Part shown: in pieces, positions 21,519 through 31,665 of the stretch
Layout: each line of letters begins with the position of its first letter
Position numbering within the stretch: the first letter of the stretch is position 1
Source of the DNA: Phytophthora hibernalis
Lineage: Eukaryota > Oomycota > Peronosporomycetes > Peronosporales > Peronosporaceae
DNA: 64,000 nucleotides
Direction of reading: 5' to 3'
Assembly (NCBI GenBank): GCA_012656075.1
Contig: JAAKBF010000116.1
Coordinates: 1 to 64,000, forward strand
Notes under the pieces: model-generated
Seen by the model: the letters and a program-made list of their open reading frames with translations, nothing else
Database searches by the model: none
Told to the model about the DNA's origin: nothing
Made by a program: the position numbers and the translations under genes

Positions 21519-22691
21519 CTACACCCGCGCGTACACATCCTCAAAGTCGCTGTTGTCTGCGTCCTTGTCGCTTCCGCTGTCACCATCGCCAGTGAACTCC
21601 AGTTCGCGACGCGTCTTCTTTCTCTTGCCAGCGCGCTGACATGGGCGGTGCAAGACGACCCGCTTCCCCAAACGAGCTGGAATGCTTTCGCCAGCGTCAA
21701 AGTCATCATGCCAGATGTCGAAACAGGTCTTGTTTACACCCTTGTAACTCCGGCGTATTTTATTGCAGAGCCACAGCTTGGCGTCGTCCAGCGAGCAGCG
21801 CTCGGAAAAGAAGGTGGTGGCGAAGGACTTCTTGGCATCCGTGCGCACCAGGGCGCACACTTTGCAGGAGCTCTGCCGGCGTTTCTGCACACCCCTGACC
21901 GTGACCCAGTCGTCGAGCTGGTGTGTGACACGGACTGTGGCGCGCTTCCGCTTCTGGCTGCCGGGCGGGTGGGGTGGCAACGACCCAGCGAAGTCGTCGA
22001 CCTTGAGCTGGAGTAGCTGGTTCTACAACACCCCGAACCATTCGCCGCGCTTCATCGCCGGCTTACCGACCATCTCGGCCGCCTCCTTGTGCGAGATATA
22101 GGAGTTGACGAGCGCCAGGGGGCTCAAAGCCGAGGAACAGGCTTTTGTAGTATTTGAGGAACTTAGTTGACGCCTGTAACGAAAACTTCTGGAGGCGGAG
22201 CTGGTCGTGGACGTCCACTCCGCCTATCCAGCGCTGATAGTCCGTGAGCGCGCCAGGGCACGGCACCGTGATCGGCCCCACTCTCTTGACGTTGCGCCTG
22301 ATCGACGACTCGCTTAGGACGGCTCCCGTTCACAGGTAGTGCACGGGCTTGCGGCCCCACCAGAGCAACAACACCATTCTCGGGATGGCGACGGACCTGG
22401 AGAACTTGGGGTATGGAGACCGGGCGCGTTGCTTGCTTCGCCTTGAGCGCAGAGCTGAGGCCGAGTCGGTTGGTCATCACGGTGCCGACAACGTAGACAT
22501 TCATTCCTAGGAGCTCGACGCAGAACAGCATGGACAAATAGAATCGGTCGACGACGACAACGTGCCACTGGTGCCGGTTGTTGGCGAGCACGAGTTTGAG
22601 GTTGCGCACCACTGCGGCAGAACCTGTCTTGTGGTCGAATGCGCTATTACCCCCATCCTCACGGTTGCGCTTGCCCGCGTACATCTCGAAT

Positions 22692-22780
22692 CTGGTCAGA
22701 TACGACATCTGGAGGTCAGATCATGCGACGCAAGTCAAAAGTTACGACATAAGAAACAGTGTAAAAATAAAGCCACGTAC
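22692..22780 (-). other. 89-bp intron of the piggyBac transposase
   Basis: On the minus strand it starts GTACGT and ends TCTGACCAG. Splicing joins TAYCH to RFEMYAGKR in frame, restoring the conserved block after the catalytic cysteine/threonine region. An acceptor 18 bases earlier would hit a stop, which favours this choice. Confidence 0.65.
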
Positions 22781-24010
22781 CGGTGGCAGTATGCGGTTCG
22801 CGAATCGCACGTCATGAACATCTTGGAACCGTAGCGGTGCGGCTTGTCGGGCATGAACATGCGGGTAACATTGCGTCGGGACGTAGAGGGCAAGACACCC
22901 TCGTCGAAGCTGAACACCGCCGGCAGCGACCACCCCGCCAGGAAGCGCTCCTGGAGCTTGTCCACGACTGGACGTAGCTTCCACAGCTTGACGCGCGTCC
23001 GTGGGCCAGCGTTATCGATGAAGTGCAAGTCGCGCAGAATATCGGTGCACCGGTTGCGCGCCATGTACCGCCCAAAGTTGCCCTCTGGCACGGCGCCGTC
23101 CTCCACCATCGACCAGTGAGCCGCGAACTTGCGCTGCTGTGGACAAAGCATGCGTGCCACGAGAAGACCTATCACATGCAGAATCTCGTGCGTCTCGTAC
23201 CCCTTCTTTGCCTTGAGGCGCCTGCGAATCTGCTGCCTCGTCTCGCGTCGATCCCTCCTGCATTGCGTACATTGCTTGGGCTCGATGGTCGACTTGCTAG
23301 ATCGCCTACCGATTGGTCTCCGTGGTAATAGCGACCCACAGCGACTTCGGCATAAGAATGTCAGTAACGGCGAGTTACAAACCTCCTGCAGCTCTGCGCC
23401 TCCTCGCCGTGTACGCCACCATGCCTTCCTCGAACGCCAACGATGGCGCTCTCCACTGCATCGCTCGCAGCGCCGCCTCCCGCTGATTGATCGCGCGCTT
23501 ATCTCGGTCTTCTCCGTCAATCATCAGGGACTCGATGAATGCTTCATCAATCTTGAGAGCGTCACTGTCAGACAAAACATCGCTATCAAAGTCATCTGGA
23601 TTACGCTCAGGCTGTTGGTCGTCATCCTCAATGACTCCACTGTCGCTGTCGCCGGAGCTGAGGCTCTCGTAGTCACTAGAGTTCTCATCGTCCGCCACGT
23701 AATTGACGCCCACCTTCACGCGTCGACGACGGATTGCAGGTGCTTCTCGCTTCTCCTCTTCCTCGCTGCCAGGGCCTGACGGGGCGGACAGTTGGTGTAA
23801 GCTGGCTATTGCATCTCGCTCCGTCTCATCAGCCTGCAGTATGGTCTGCGACAACCCGAACCCTTGCGTCACGGCTCCTTGTGGGAGATCGACTCGCTCG
23901 GAGCCCTCCTCGGCGTCGCTCGGCGTCCCGAAGAGCGCGTTTACAGTGCCCTGGGTCAGAACAATGTCAGTGTCAATCTGGGACAGCCGCACATCGTTAT
24001 CCGGGGATTG

Positions 24011-24078
24011 TTCTCGTCCTGCGCGCTCTCGTCCTGCGTGCCCTCGTCCTGCGCGCCCTCGCCCTGTGCGCTCTCGTC
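24011..24078. repeat. 15-bp tandem repeat in the piggyBac N-terminus
   Basis: Four to five imperfect copies of TCGTCCTGCGCGCTC lie in frame within the transposase coding strand and encode GRERA-like pentapeptides. Confidence 0.75.
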
Positions 24079-24497
24079 TAATAATAGTCCCGAATTCAGA
24101 GCATGCGCCACGACCGCAGACCCTCGACAAACACGCGAGCACCATCTGGAGTCGTGTAGCTCCACTCGTTCGCCAGGCCGCTCGATCGCTTTGCCTTCCA
24201 TCCCACCGCGCGCAGCTGCCACCAGAGACGCGGGAAGTCGACGTCTCCGGCGGCGGCGGCGTCTGCAACAGGGCATTCCCCTGACCCTCCTTCAAACCCT
24301 TTTGTCTTTCCCCGTTTCTTGATTTTCGTTTTTGACCTCTCCGATCTTATTTTTAAAAATCACTTGATTAAAGTATGGCTCGAGCCATTCTCTGTTGCTG
24401 GCGCCGCAATGTCGTAACTTACGACATAACAAACTAGGTACGTCGTTGAGTCTGGGAGGTAGACTGGGGGTGTAACGTTACATCATTATTGATCCGG

Positions 24498-27040
24498 TTA
24501 TTGGCGTGGCTTCCAGTAACCGTCTGTCTGAATATCCATTCTCCACTTTGTTGTATAAATACTAGGCCGAAGCTTGGCTAGCATATCCGTCCTGAATAGC
24601 GATGACAAAGGCAAACACTTGAGCTTTGAAGCTTCAGGGACACGCGATAATCCAACGTAAATATGCTCAAACTTCCAGTCAGGTGCACCCGGGCATCCTT
24701 CAAGTAGAAGGAGTACTCGTTTCAGGGTAGCGCCTTGGGCCTTCCAGACGGTCATCACAAAGGCAAGGTCAAGAGCATGTTGGCAATAATTGATCTTCTT
24801 TTGAACCGGTAGAAATTCTCGAGCGAGCGTCACAGCGTTGTCATTTTGGGACTTCATTATGCCGATGGGTATGATGATGCTTTTTTGTAGTCATCGAGAA
24901 TCCATTCTGTCTCGAGGTTAATTTCCGGTGGCCACTCGTGAGCAATAATTTCATTACCGCTCCTATCAACAAGTTGAACGTTGATATAGTCAGGAGGATA
25001 AGGAATATCGACGACTGATACGTTGTTAATTCTTGCTTCGGCAACCAATTGGTTGACGGCTTCAGCACGAGTTGTCATTCCATGCGAGAGAATGCATCCT
25101 ACAAGGAGTGCCGTTGGCAACACCCCAGATCACGTTTCCGTTTGCATTATCAAGAATCTGAGCTCGCCCACCAGGGACGTAATAGGCAAAGAGCGCTGGA
25201 TAATTGAGTTCATCATACAAAGCGTCTTCAACACCTTGCGGAAGGTCAACATCGCGTAAACGTTTTTCATCGGCAATCAACAAGGTTATTTCTCTTCGCA
25301 AATAATTCGACGGCTGTAGCTGTGAGGGCGGCTTTGTCAGTATTGCTTGTTACAAGAATTGTTGTTTCATCAAGCCAAGCCGTGTCTTGTTGCACATCAG
25401 CGTTTGTTAGAGGAGTTGTCAGCGATTGTATCACCGTATCAGTGAGGGGTTTGAAATCACGTAGATCTGTCTTCGTCCAGCGTTGGTTTTGGGGGTAGTG
25501 CAGGGATAGTTTTTGGCAGTCAGACAAGTTTTCTTGTTGGCGTTGGCAAGATTCAGCCCGTTGTTGTTGTTCCAAGAAGAAAACTCGGAAGCAGCTGAAT
25601 AAAACGCGAGCTTGGATGAGCATTTCATCGTCGCTACTTGTATACATTGCTTTATAAATCGGTGTTCCCATCAAGACATTCAACTGCAAAAGTCGCCGAC
25701 CTTTTGGTTATAAAAACAAAAGTTGGTCTGGATAACTAGCAGGTAAAAATCAAATCACGTACCAAACAAACTGAAATACCGCCGAACATTTGATTAGGAT
25801 CATACAGCGCTCGAAGCCGACCGTCAAGAAGAACGAGAAATTCACTGCTGAACATCGAAATTTCATCTACAACCACGAGTCCAACGGTATTGTCAAATTG
25901 CTCCCGCATTGTTTCCAATCCATTTTGCGAGAGATGTGATCCTGATCGCGTCTTAAAGGCAGAATGGAATGTTTGGCCTGATGTGAGTTGGCATGCTCCA
26001 GCTCCGGTAGGGCATGTGTTTACCACTTTGAGGCCACGGTTGTTCATTTGTTCAGCCAGCTCCCGAATCAAAAACGATTTTCCGGTTCCAGCTCCGCCGT
26101 GAAGAATACTAAGGCTTTGCATGCCAGAATCGACCTTGGACAAAATCCAATGCAGCTTGCTTGTACGTCCGTAGTCGTGACCTCGAGCAATACTAAATTG
26201 ATATGACCGTGGATTTGGATAGCATCTACCACAGAGCACGATGCTTTTGTTGTCTGAAATCAACTCTGGGTTGAGATAATACCAACGACCATTCAATCCA
26301 CGATACAACTGCATGTACTGCTCAAGCATGTTTGCTGGTAAATGACCGTATCGGTCTTCGAATTCCTTCTCTGTCACGATAAATGAAGGTGAAAGTTTCT
26401 CCAACGTCACGCTCCTTGACTTCAGCCCACTCGAGAGAATCAGTTCACAGCATGAAGCACACGCACGAATGACTTCGTTTTCTTGGCAATACCGTCGATA
26501 GGATTCTTGGCACCGTGAGATTTCTGCTATTCCAGGAGGCTCGTCCAATGCAGCGCAAAGTCTCCTCTGAACTTCTTCATTTCCTCGAAGATGCTCATCG
26601 TTAAAAACAAAAGCATCAGGGTCATTCTCACAGCAGTGGTAATACGCCAAGGCCAGTCTAGGGTCTTTCGTGAAGTTTTGACGATCTTCCATAAGTCCGA
26701 CCTCAGCCCCACTCACACATTGTGCGTTCAACACGCTTTCTGCAAGCGCACTTGCGTCCGAACCTAGAACGGTAGGATCTATGATTGACGATAACGTTAA
26801 AACAAATTTATGCTAATATAAAGACAGGTGCCATCGCATTTACCTGTGCAAGCTCGTTTCGCTTCTCTTTCAGCACGACGCGCACGTGTTTTCTGCTCAT
26901 TTCGAGCTTTCTTCTCTGTATCGTTGTGTTTATCTTCGCGGTACCTTCGGAGGTCACGGCGGCGTTGAAGACGTGTCTGACGAATGCTATCTTCAGTACA
27001 AACAAAACGATCACTGCATTAGTGAAAGAGCCACACTGAG
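24498..27040 (-). pseudogene. Helitron-derived protein: basic N-terminus, Cys-rich domain, PIF1 helicase
   Basis: Three candidate introns fit the minus strand: 26779-26843 (GTAAAT...CATAG) and 25701-25762 (GTACGT...CAAAAG) are clear, and a further one may lie near 27030. The N-terminus is an arginine-rich helix (RLQRRRDLRRYRED). A cysteine-containing segment with CASCCEL and VLCGRCYPNPRSY resembles the DUF6570 region of Helitron proteins. It runs straight into a PIF1-like helicase: Walker A GGAGTGKS (about 26085), Walker B VVVDEISM (about 25865), a GDF(L)QL motif after the intron, and a C-terminal ALDLAFVMTVWKAQGATL block (about 24750). The Helitron N domain and Rep nuclease are absent, so an internal deletion fused the two ends. 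Several stops and frameshifts lie between 25300 and 24860. Confidence 0.75.
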
Positions 27041-27528
27041 CACAGATTAGATGCTAACCACTTCTACCTTCCATGATTCTTTGCCTTGCTTCTGAATGAT
27101 GCAATGGGTGAATCGGCGTCCTTAGTTGCATTGGTTGTCAGCCCTGACCCATTATATGGGACAGGGATACATTTGCTACATTTGTATCGGACGAAATATT
27201 CAACAGAAGCGTTGTTCCATTAGAAACCTTGAGTTTCGTGTACCCTTCGAATGCGTCTTCGTACTAATGAAAACGCTTACACATACATGTATCAGGGCCT
27301 ACTTAAATGGTTTATCTACACTTCACTGCTTCTGTTATCTCCAATCTCGACCCTCCACAACAAGACTTCAATTAGACGTCAGAGACGCTAATATCGTGCA
27401 GCTTAGCAGTCAACTGGCACACGGTGTTCATGAACAACCCAGCTTCGTCGTCCGGACAACCGTTACAACCTGCCCGTCGGCAGGAAGGCCGACCGCCTGC
27501 TCATCTACACCATAAACCGACGTGGTGA

Positions 27529-28095
27529 TCAGTTGGTTGTCAACTGCCATTTTTCAGTAGCATATTTGTCACGTGTTGCCTATAAAAGGTCATATTCACA
27601 GGTGCGTTAGTTATAAAAACAAATAAGCTTATTTAACGAATACGCCTCCAAAACATTTACCGTGTACATCTCAGACAACGACTCTGGGGCGTTGGGTTCA
27701 ATCATGTGCATGCGGGCAACAGGGCCCGTTTCACCCATGTGAAACGACGTCCAGATGACTTCGCCCCTGAACGCAAATCGAATTGCGCACCAGGTCGTTC
27801 TTGACCATGAGAAGATTGTTCCACTTCACTCCGTTTTTCCGGACAAATTCTTGGAAACCTATAATAACGTTAGACATCATGGGGGCAAATGAATATATTA
27901 AACGATACCGAATCGACACATACCTTCAACGGTAGAAATAACCGGCTTGTCAACGTTGGTCGCATCACGAGTCTTGATAGCCAACTTGATTTTCTTGATT
28001 GGAGACACATAAGCGGTCGCGGAGCTATCACCCGCCATTTTGCGTTCTTTGTCGGCGTCATCAACGCTACCCCGCTTCTTAGAGATGCCGACCAT
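27529..28095 (-). CDS. Unknown three-exon protein
   Basis: The ATG at 28095 opens MVGISKKRGSVDDADK. Exon 1 ends before a GTATGT donor; intron 1 is 27859-27923 and intron 2 is 27580-27660 (GTAAATG...TTTTATAG). Exon 2 reads FQEFVRKNGVKWNNLL and, after a probable one-base deletion near 27780, FAFRGEVIWTSFHMGETG. Exon 3 ends KWQLTTN. The total is about 140 residues, with a basic lysine-rich segment (SPIKKIKLAIKT) near the start. I do not recognise the family. It lies just upstream of, and on the same strand as, the Helitron-derived helicase and could be a companion ORF. A second short frame (start at about 27551, MAVDNQLITTSV) overlaps its end. Confidence 0.45.
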
Positions 28096-28234
28096 CTTGC
28101 TCTTGGCGAAAACGGAAATTTACGAATTGCAAGTTTGTCTTGATTGTCACAAAGAAAAAGAAAAATGGCTGCTACGATTCCTACTGATCCACATCCTATA
28201 CCGGTACCTGGCACATACTTAACTTGGGTGCACT

Positions 28235-28850
28235 ATCCCATGTTGAACGTTGCATCTCTCATCTTGAATTTGACCGCTGGCGTAGATGGTAATATCCTGA
28301 AAGCGTTGCCGTTTCTTAAAGAGCCCACTCGGCCCTATCCGCGTGCACACGCTACTACGCAACTTGCGCGCGCTATCTCATATTGAACGTTGTCACCCTA
28401 TATATACTCAACTTTTAGATCTACGAATCTGTGGACGCACACAAGAACGTTCCCATGTTGAACGTTGCCGTCCTCTCATGTTGAACGTTGCAGCCCTATA
28501 CGGTACGGTAATATACAGAAACACTACGTTCCAGTCTCTCATGTTGAACGTTGCGGTTCTATTGGACATTGCGGCCCTATATGGTACGGTAATGTACATG
28601 TACAAAACATTCCTGTCTCTAATGTTGAACGTTCCCGTCACGGCCATCTCTCATGATGAACGTTGCGGTCCTACATGGCCTACAGTACGTGTATACTGTA
28701 CGGTAATGTACATGTACAGAACGTTCCCGTCTCTCATGTTGAACGTTTGCCGTCCCGACCGTCTAACATAGAATGTACCGGTATAGACTCATCAAATTAT
28801 TGTTGACCACACAAATAATGTTGACCACATCCTCATGTTGCACGAACGTT
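28235..28850. repeat. Interspersed TCTCATGTTGAACGTTGC repeat, about 10 copies
   Basis: Copies of CATGTTGAACGTTGC, with one to three changes each, occur near 28238, 28376, 28451, 28475, 28536, 28618, 28648, 28732 and 28831. They are separated by 20-120 bp that often contain GTACGGTAATRTAC. All copies are in one orientation and contain the palindrome AACGTT. Open frames here are translations of the repeat. Confidence 0.8.
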
Positions 28851-28906
28851 GACCCAGTTGACGTCAATTAATCATCGTTGGGCTTCCCAATAGCTAGCTT
28901 CGCTAC

Positions 28907-30818
28907 CTATCTCCCAGTAAAATGTATGTCGTAAGATACGACGTTGGGAACCAAGGTTGACCCTTCATTTTTCGTACCTAACCGAAAAGCTAAAATGATA
29001 ACGTACATTTCTCTCGTTACAAAACGAATGACACTTCTATCAGGGTGGGTTTTACAAAGGATTTCAAATAATATACGAATCGAAAACTTGATGCCTTCGT
29101 GCCGGCTACTTTCCAATCTGAACATGTCGCTCGTTTTGTGTACTGCGTAGTCAGCGCGGTCACCAGTAGCATACCTAAATTCAGCTGCGATGAGGTCATA
29201 TGCAAATGGGCTCAACGTCGTTTCAAGCGCAGCTAGTTCGGGATTTTCATCTCGTTGTGGACACGATCCCACTCGATGAAATTCCTCAAGTAGTCATCTT
29301 TAGCCACCTCTTGTAGTAGAATCAACGTCGTGATCAGCTCGTCGATAGAGTAATCTTTACTAACCACTTGCTTGATTTTGCCCCACTTCGATTCAAGCCT
29401 GTTGTTTGTGTGGTTTCCGAGGTGAGACACGTTTCCACGCTCGTACAGAACCCATTCAGATCTACATCCATCCCAATTGTCGATAAACGTCCGATACAAT
29501 TCGTGGTCTTGATTTCCGTCGAGCAATTGCAGCAGATACGATTTACCTTGCTCGTATTGTGTCGCACTAGTCGCACTCACGAGTGACGATAACGTAGCCT
29601 TCAGTTTGTCTTTTGCTGTGTGGATCCTGACGACAATCGTGCCGCTTGTTTCTCCAGCCAAGTCACCACGTGAAAAGTACACAGAAGTTGACGGGAGTTC
29701 GGGAATCTTTCCACTAAAACGGCCTTTTCGTGAAACGCCTTATCAGTCACAAATACCTTGATTTTGCTCCAGCATGGATTGTTGCTCTGGAAGCACTGAA
29801 TAACTAGGCGGAAGTTCTCCTTCATATCTGCCTTGACAAGCGCATGCTAAACATACTGTCCCAAGCACATTGCATAATCAACAATCTGTAAGAAGTCTGT
29901 AACATTTCGGTAGCAAATTCTGCAAAAATAACTGACCTATCCGAAGAAATCCGTCACTGCGAAACTGAACAGTTTGTACTGGTTGGCGTTTGTTCCATGG
30001 GTGGTGTCAGCCAGCACAACGTCCGGGAAGGCTTGAAAGAGACGTCTCATTCGCGCCGACTGGAACACAACAACGTGCGCTACTTGAGATACTTCTTCGA
30101 CGAATATACTTGCAGAGTTGCCATGTTCTTGCTCTGCAAACTCACGGAGGACGGTCTCAGCGCGCGTGGCGTCCGTTGTATTCCCTCGTCAGCCACTTCG
30201 TATGGCGTGTAGGATGTTGTGAACGTCACGAAGGCTCGTTTTCTTCCCTGGTTTTACACCAGCTTAGATTAGCAGAACGATCTCATCGAACTATTAGTAA
30301 AGTAATTCAAAAGATTCATATACCTGTTTGTTTGCGCAGATACGCCACAATTCCTTTTGCACTTGAACCGCTCTGCCTCATGTCACCCACCGTCTTCAGC
30401 ACGACAGGATCCTGAATGCGTCGGTTCTCAGCGTAATACTCTCACAGCTTCACCGATAACGCGTGGTTATGACTCCCCTTTACTTTGAGAAAATGTAGTA
30501 CTCACCACGTCTGTTTTTCACAAGCGTAGCGTTCACCTGTGCTGTGCAATTTGTGTATCTTACGACACGGTGGCTACGACGGCCTTCTCCTCGTTTGTTT
30601 TGCTTGATTCCGTGCGTGCACTTCAACGTTTTGCTGTACACTTTCCAAGAGGTAGGAATTAGACGGAGGTCCAAATCACTACTTGAATATTTCCTTTTGT
30701 CATCTTGGCCAACTCCCGGTCCTTCTGCCGGTACTGCTTCGTGTTCACTTTCAGATCGCCCACCACTTACTTTTACCGGTTTTTCGTCAGGCTTATTTCC
30801 ATCCAGTCGCTGGTTCAT
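28907..30818 (-). pseudogene. MULE (Mutator-like) transposase
   Basis: The N-terminus (30818-30480) carries a FAR1/FLYWCH-type zinc-binding segment (LKCTHGIKQNKRGEG...RYTNCTAQVNA). An intron at 30248-30323 (GTATAT...AACCAG) follows. The DDE transposase domain shows FPDVVLADTTHGTN (first Asp, about 30010), VFVTDKAFHE (second Asp, about 29760), LLCTFHVVTWLEKQ, and NHTNNRLESKWGKIKQV with the catalytic Glu (about 29400). Stops include a TGA in SVKL-stop-EYY and a TAG where a glutamine is expected (GQYV-stop-HALVKAD). The 3' part to 28907 ends without the usual SWIM finger. No terminal inverted repeats were found. Confidence 0.82.
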
Positions 30819-31204
30819 CTGGATTGGTTTGCTGCCTAATATCTGTTTGTTGCGTTTTGCAACTGAAGTAGTCGATCGAACTGGAAATCGCTAATACGTG
30901 CTCGCCGTAAAAATATCGAACTGTTCTTGGAAGTACTCCCATGTGTGCCAACGCTCAGAAAACCCTTTAAAAAGCTCCGTCACTGTCTGGTACAATCGTA
31001 TTCATTCCCAGAAGGTTGGCAACTGTCTCGTCGTCTTCCGGTATTGTTTTCTGTAACGTTTCTGGTGTCTCATCCTGTTCTCGAATGTTTACTCCACTGT
31101 TGTCGATGGACTGCACGTACTGTTGCGGAGCACGATTGTCCTTGACTAAGTCTTTCGTCTAGGCTCCAAAATCTAAAAACATATTTTGGTTTTCAGTCCG
31201 TCCA
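30819..31204. other. Intergenic, no gene recognised
   Basis: There is no coding-like frame on either strand. A serine/phenylalanine-rich plus frame at 30927-31145 looks like chance. Confidence 0.35.
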
Positions 31205-31622
31205 CAATGTACGCCATTGGCGTGTTTCCGCATTGCGGACCGCAAGGGTGTATGTAAACTCAAATGCCGAGTCTGTCTGATAATCCATGCGTGGTATGAG
31301 CCCCAGTTCACAAAATCTAACCAGTTTTTGAGTCTGTCCACAATTCTCATGGAACCGGCTCAGCGCCAACGTGTTCAAGATCCTACCGCGAGTCGCGCGT
31401 TTGAGATCGCACCAACTGTCTCCCAACCAGTCGTGCAACCAGCTGGACGAATTTATAGCTGAGACCGTGTTTCGGCACTTCCCAGGTGCCTTCGTCAGAG
31501 TTGAGTTTCGTGCTTCACTTGATTTGCCCAACTACAGACACGAACGATGCTCTTGTTCGTAGCGTACAGTACATGTACTCATATCTGTATTTACCACGGA
31601 GCGTACACGACCAGAGTTTATC
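31205..31622 (+). repeat. Dispersed ~420-bp repeat, copy 1
   Basis: From CGCCATTGGCGTGTTTCCGC to CGACCAGAGTTTATC this aligns in direct orientation with 41908-42325, with scattered substitutions and small indels. Shared landmarks are CCGCATTGCGGACCGCAAGG, GGAACCGGCTCAGCGCCAAC and CTTCGTCAGAGTTGAGTTTC. It carries no supported gene and could be a solo LTR or non-autonomous element. It ends about 20 bp before the aldehyde dehydrogenase promoter motif. Confidence 0.8.
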
Positions 31623-31641
31623 AATGCTGAGGCGTACCGTG

Positions 31642-31661
31642 ATCATTTCCATTTTTTTCTC
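31642..31661 (+). promoter_or_regulatory. Oomycete initiator/FPR-like core promoter of the aldehyde dehydrogenase
   Basis: ATCATTTCCATTTTTTTCTC ends just before the candidate start codon at 31666. TCATTTCC followed by ATTTTTTTC fits the oomycete initiator plus flanking T-rich element. Confidence 0.55.
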
Positions 31662-31665
31662 AGCG

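Larger units (their letters stand above)
21519..24295 (-). pseudogene. piggyBac-family transposase
   Basis: The product is a DDD cut-and-paste transposase. Reading from 24295 there is an acidic, Gly/Arg-repeat N-terminus, then motifs of the piggyBac catalytic domain: SLWVAITTETNR (about 23330), LHVIGLLVARM, LRDLHFIDN, LWKLRPVVDKLQERF, FSFDEGVLPSTSR and KPHRYGSKMFMTCDSRTAY (about 22800). Exon 2 gives RFEMYAGKR, VVVVDRFYLSM, then GGVDVHDQLRLQ (about 22220) and KYYKSLFLGFE. The C-terminal cysteine cluster (CKVCALVRTDAK...LCNK, about 21780-21860) matches the family zinc finger. A stop and frameshift near 23340-23290 and frame changes near 22420 and 22080 mark it as a relic. I could not identify TTAA-flanked termini. 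Confidence 0.85.

Noticed and set aside
23487..24322. Plus-strand frames over the piggyBac N-terminus
   Set aside because: They are shadows of the minus-strand transposase, which has family motifs.
28343..28771. Plus and minus frames with repeated MLNVA/FNMRD peptides
   Set aside because: They arise from the interspersed repeat, not from a gene.
28235..28850. Spaced repeats as a possible CRISPR array
   Set aside because: Copies are degenerate, spacers vary widely, no cas genes are present and the setting is eukaryotic.
30553..30566. TATCTTACGAC as a further copy of the 19-bp palindrome
   Set aside because: Only a half site, and it lies within conserved MULE coding, so probably chance.
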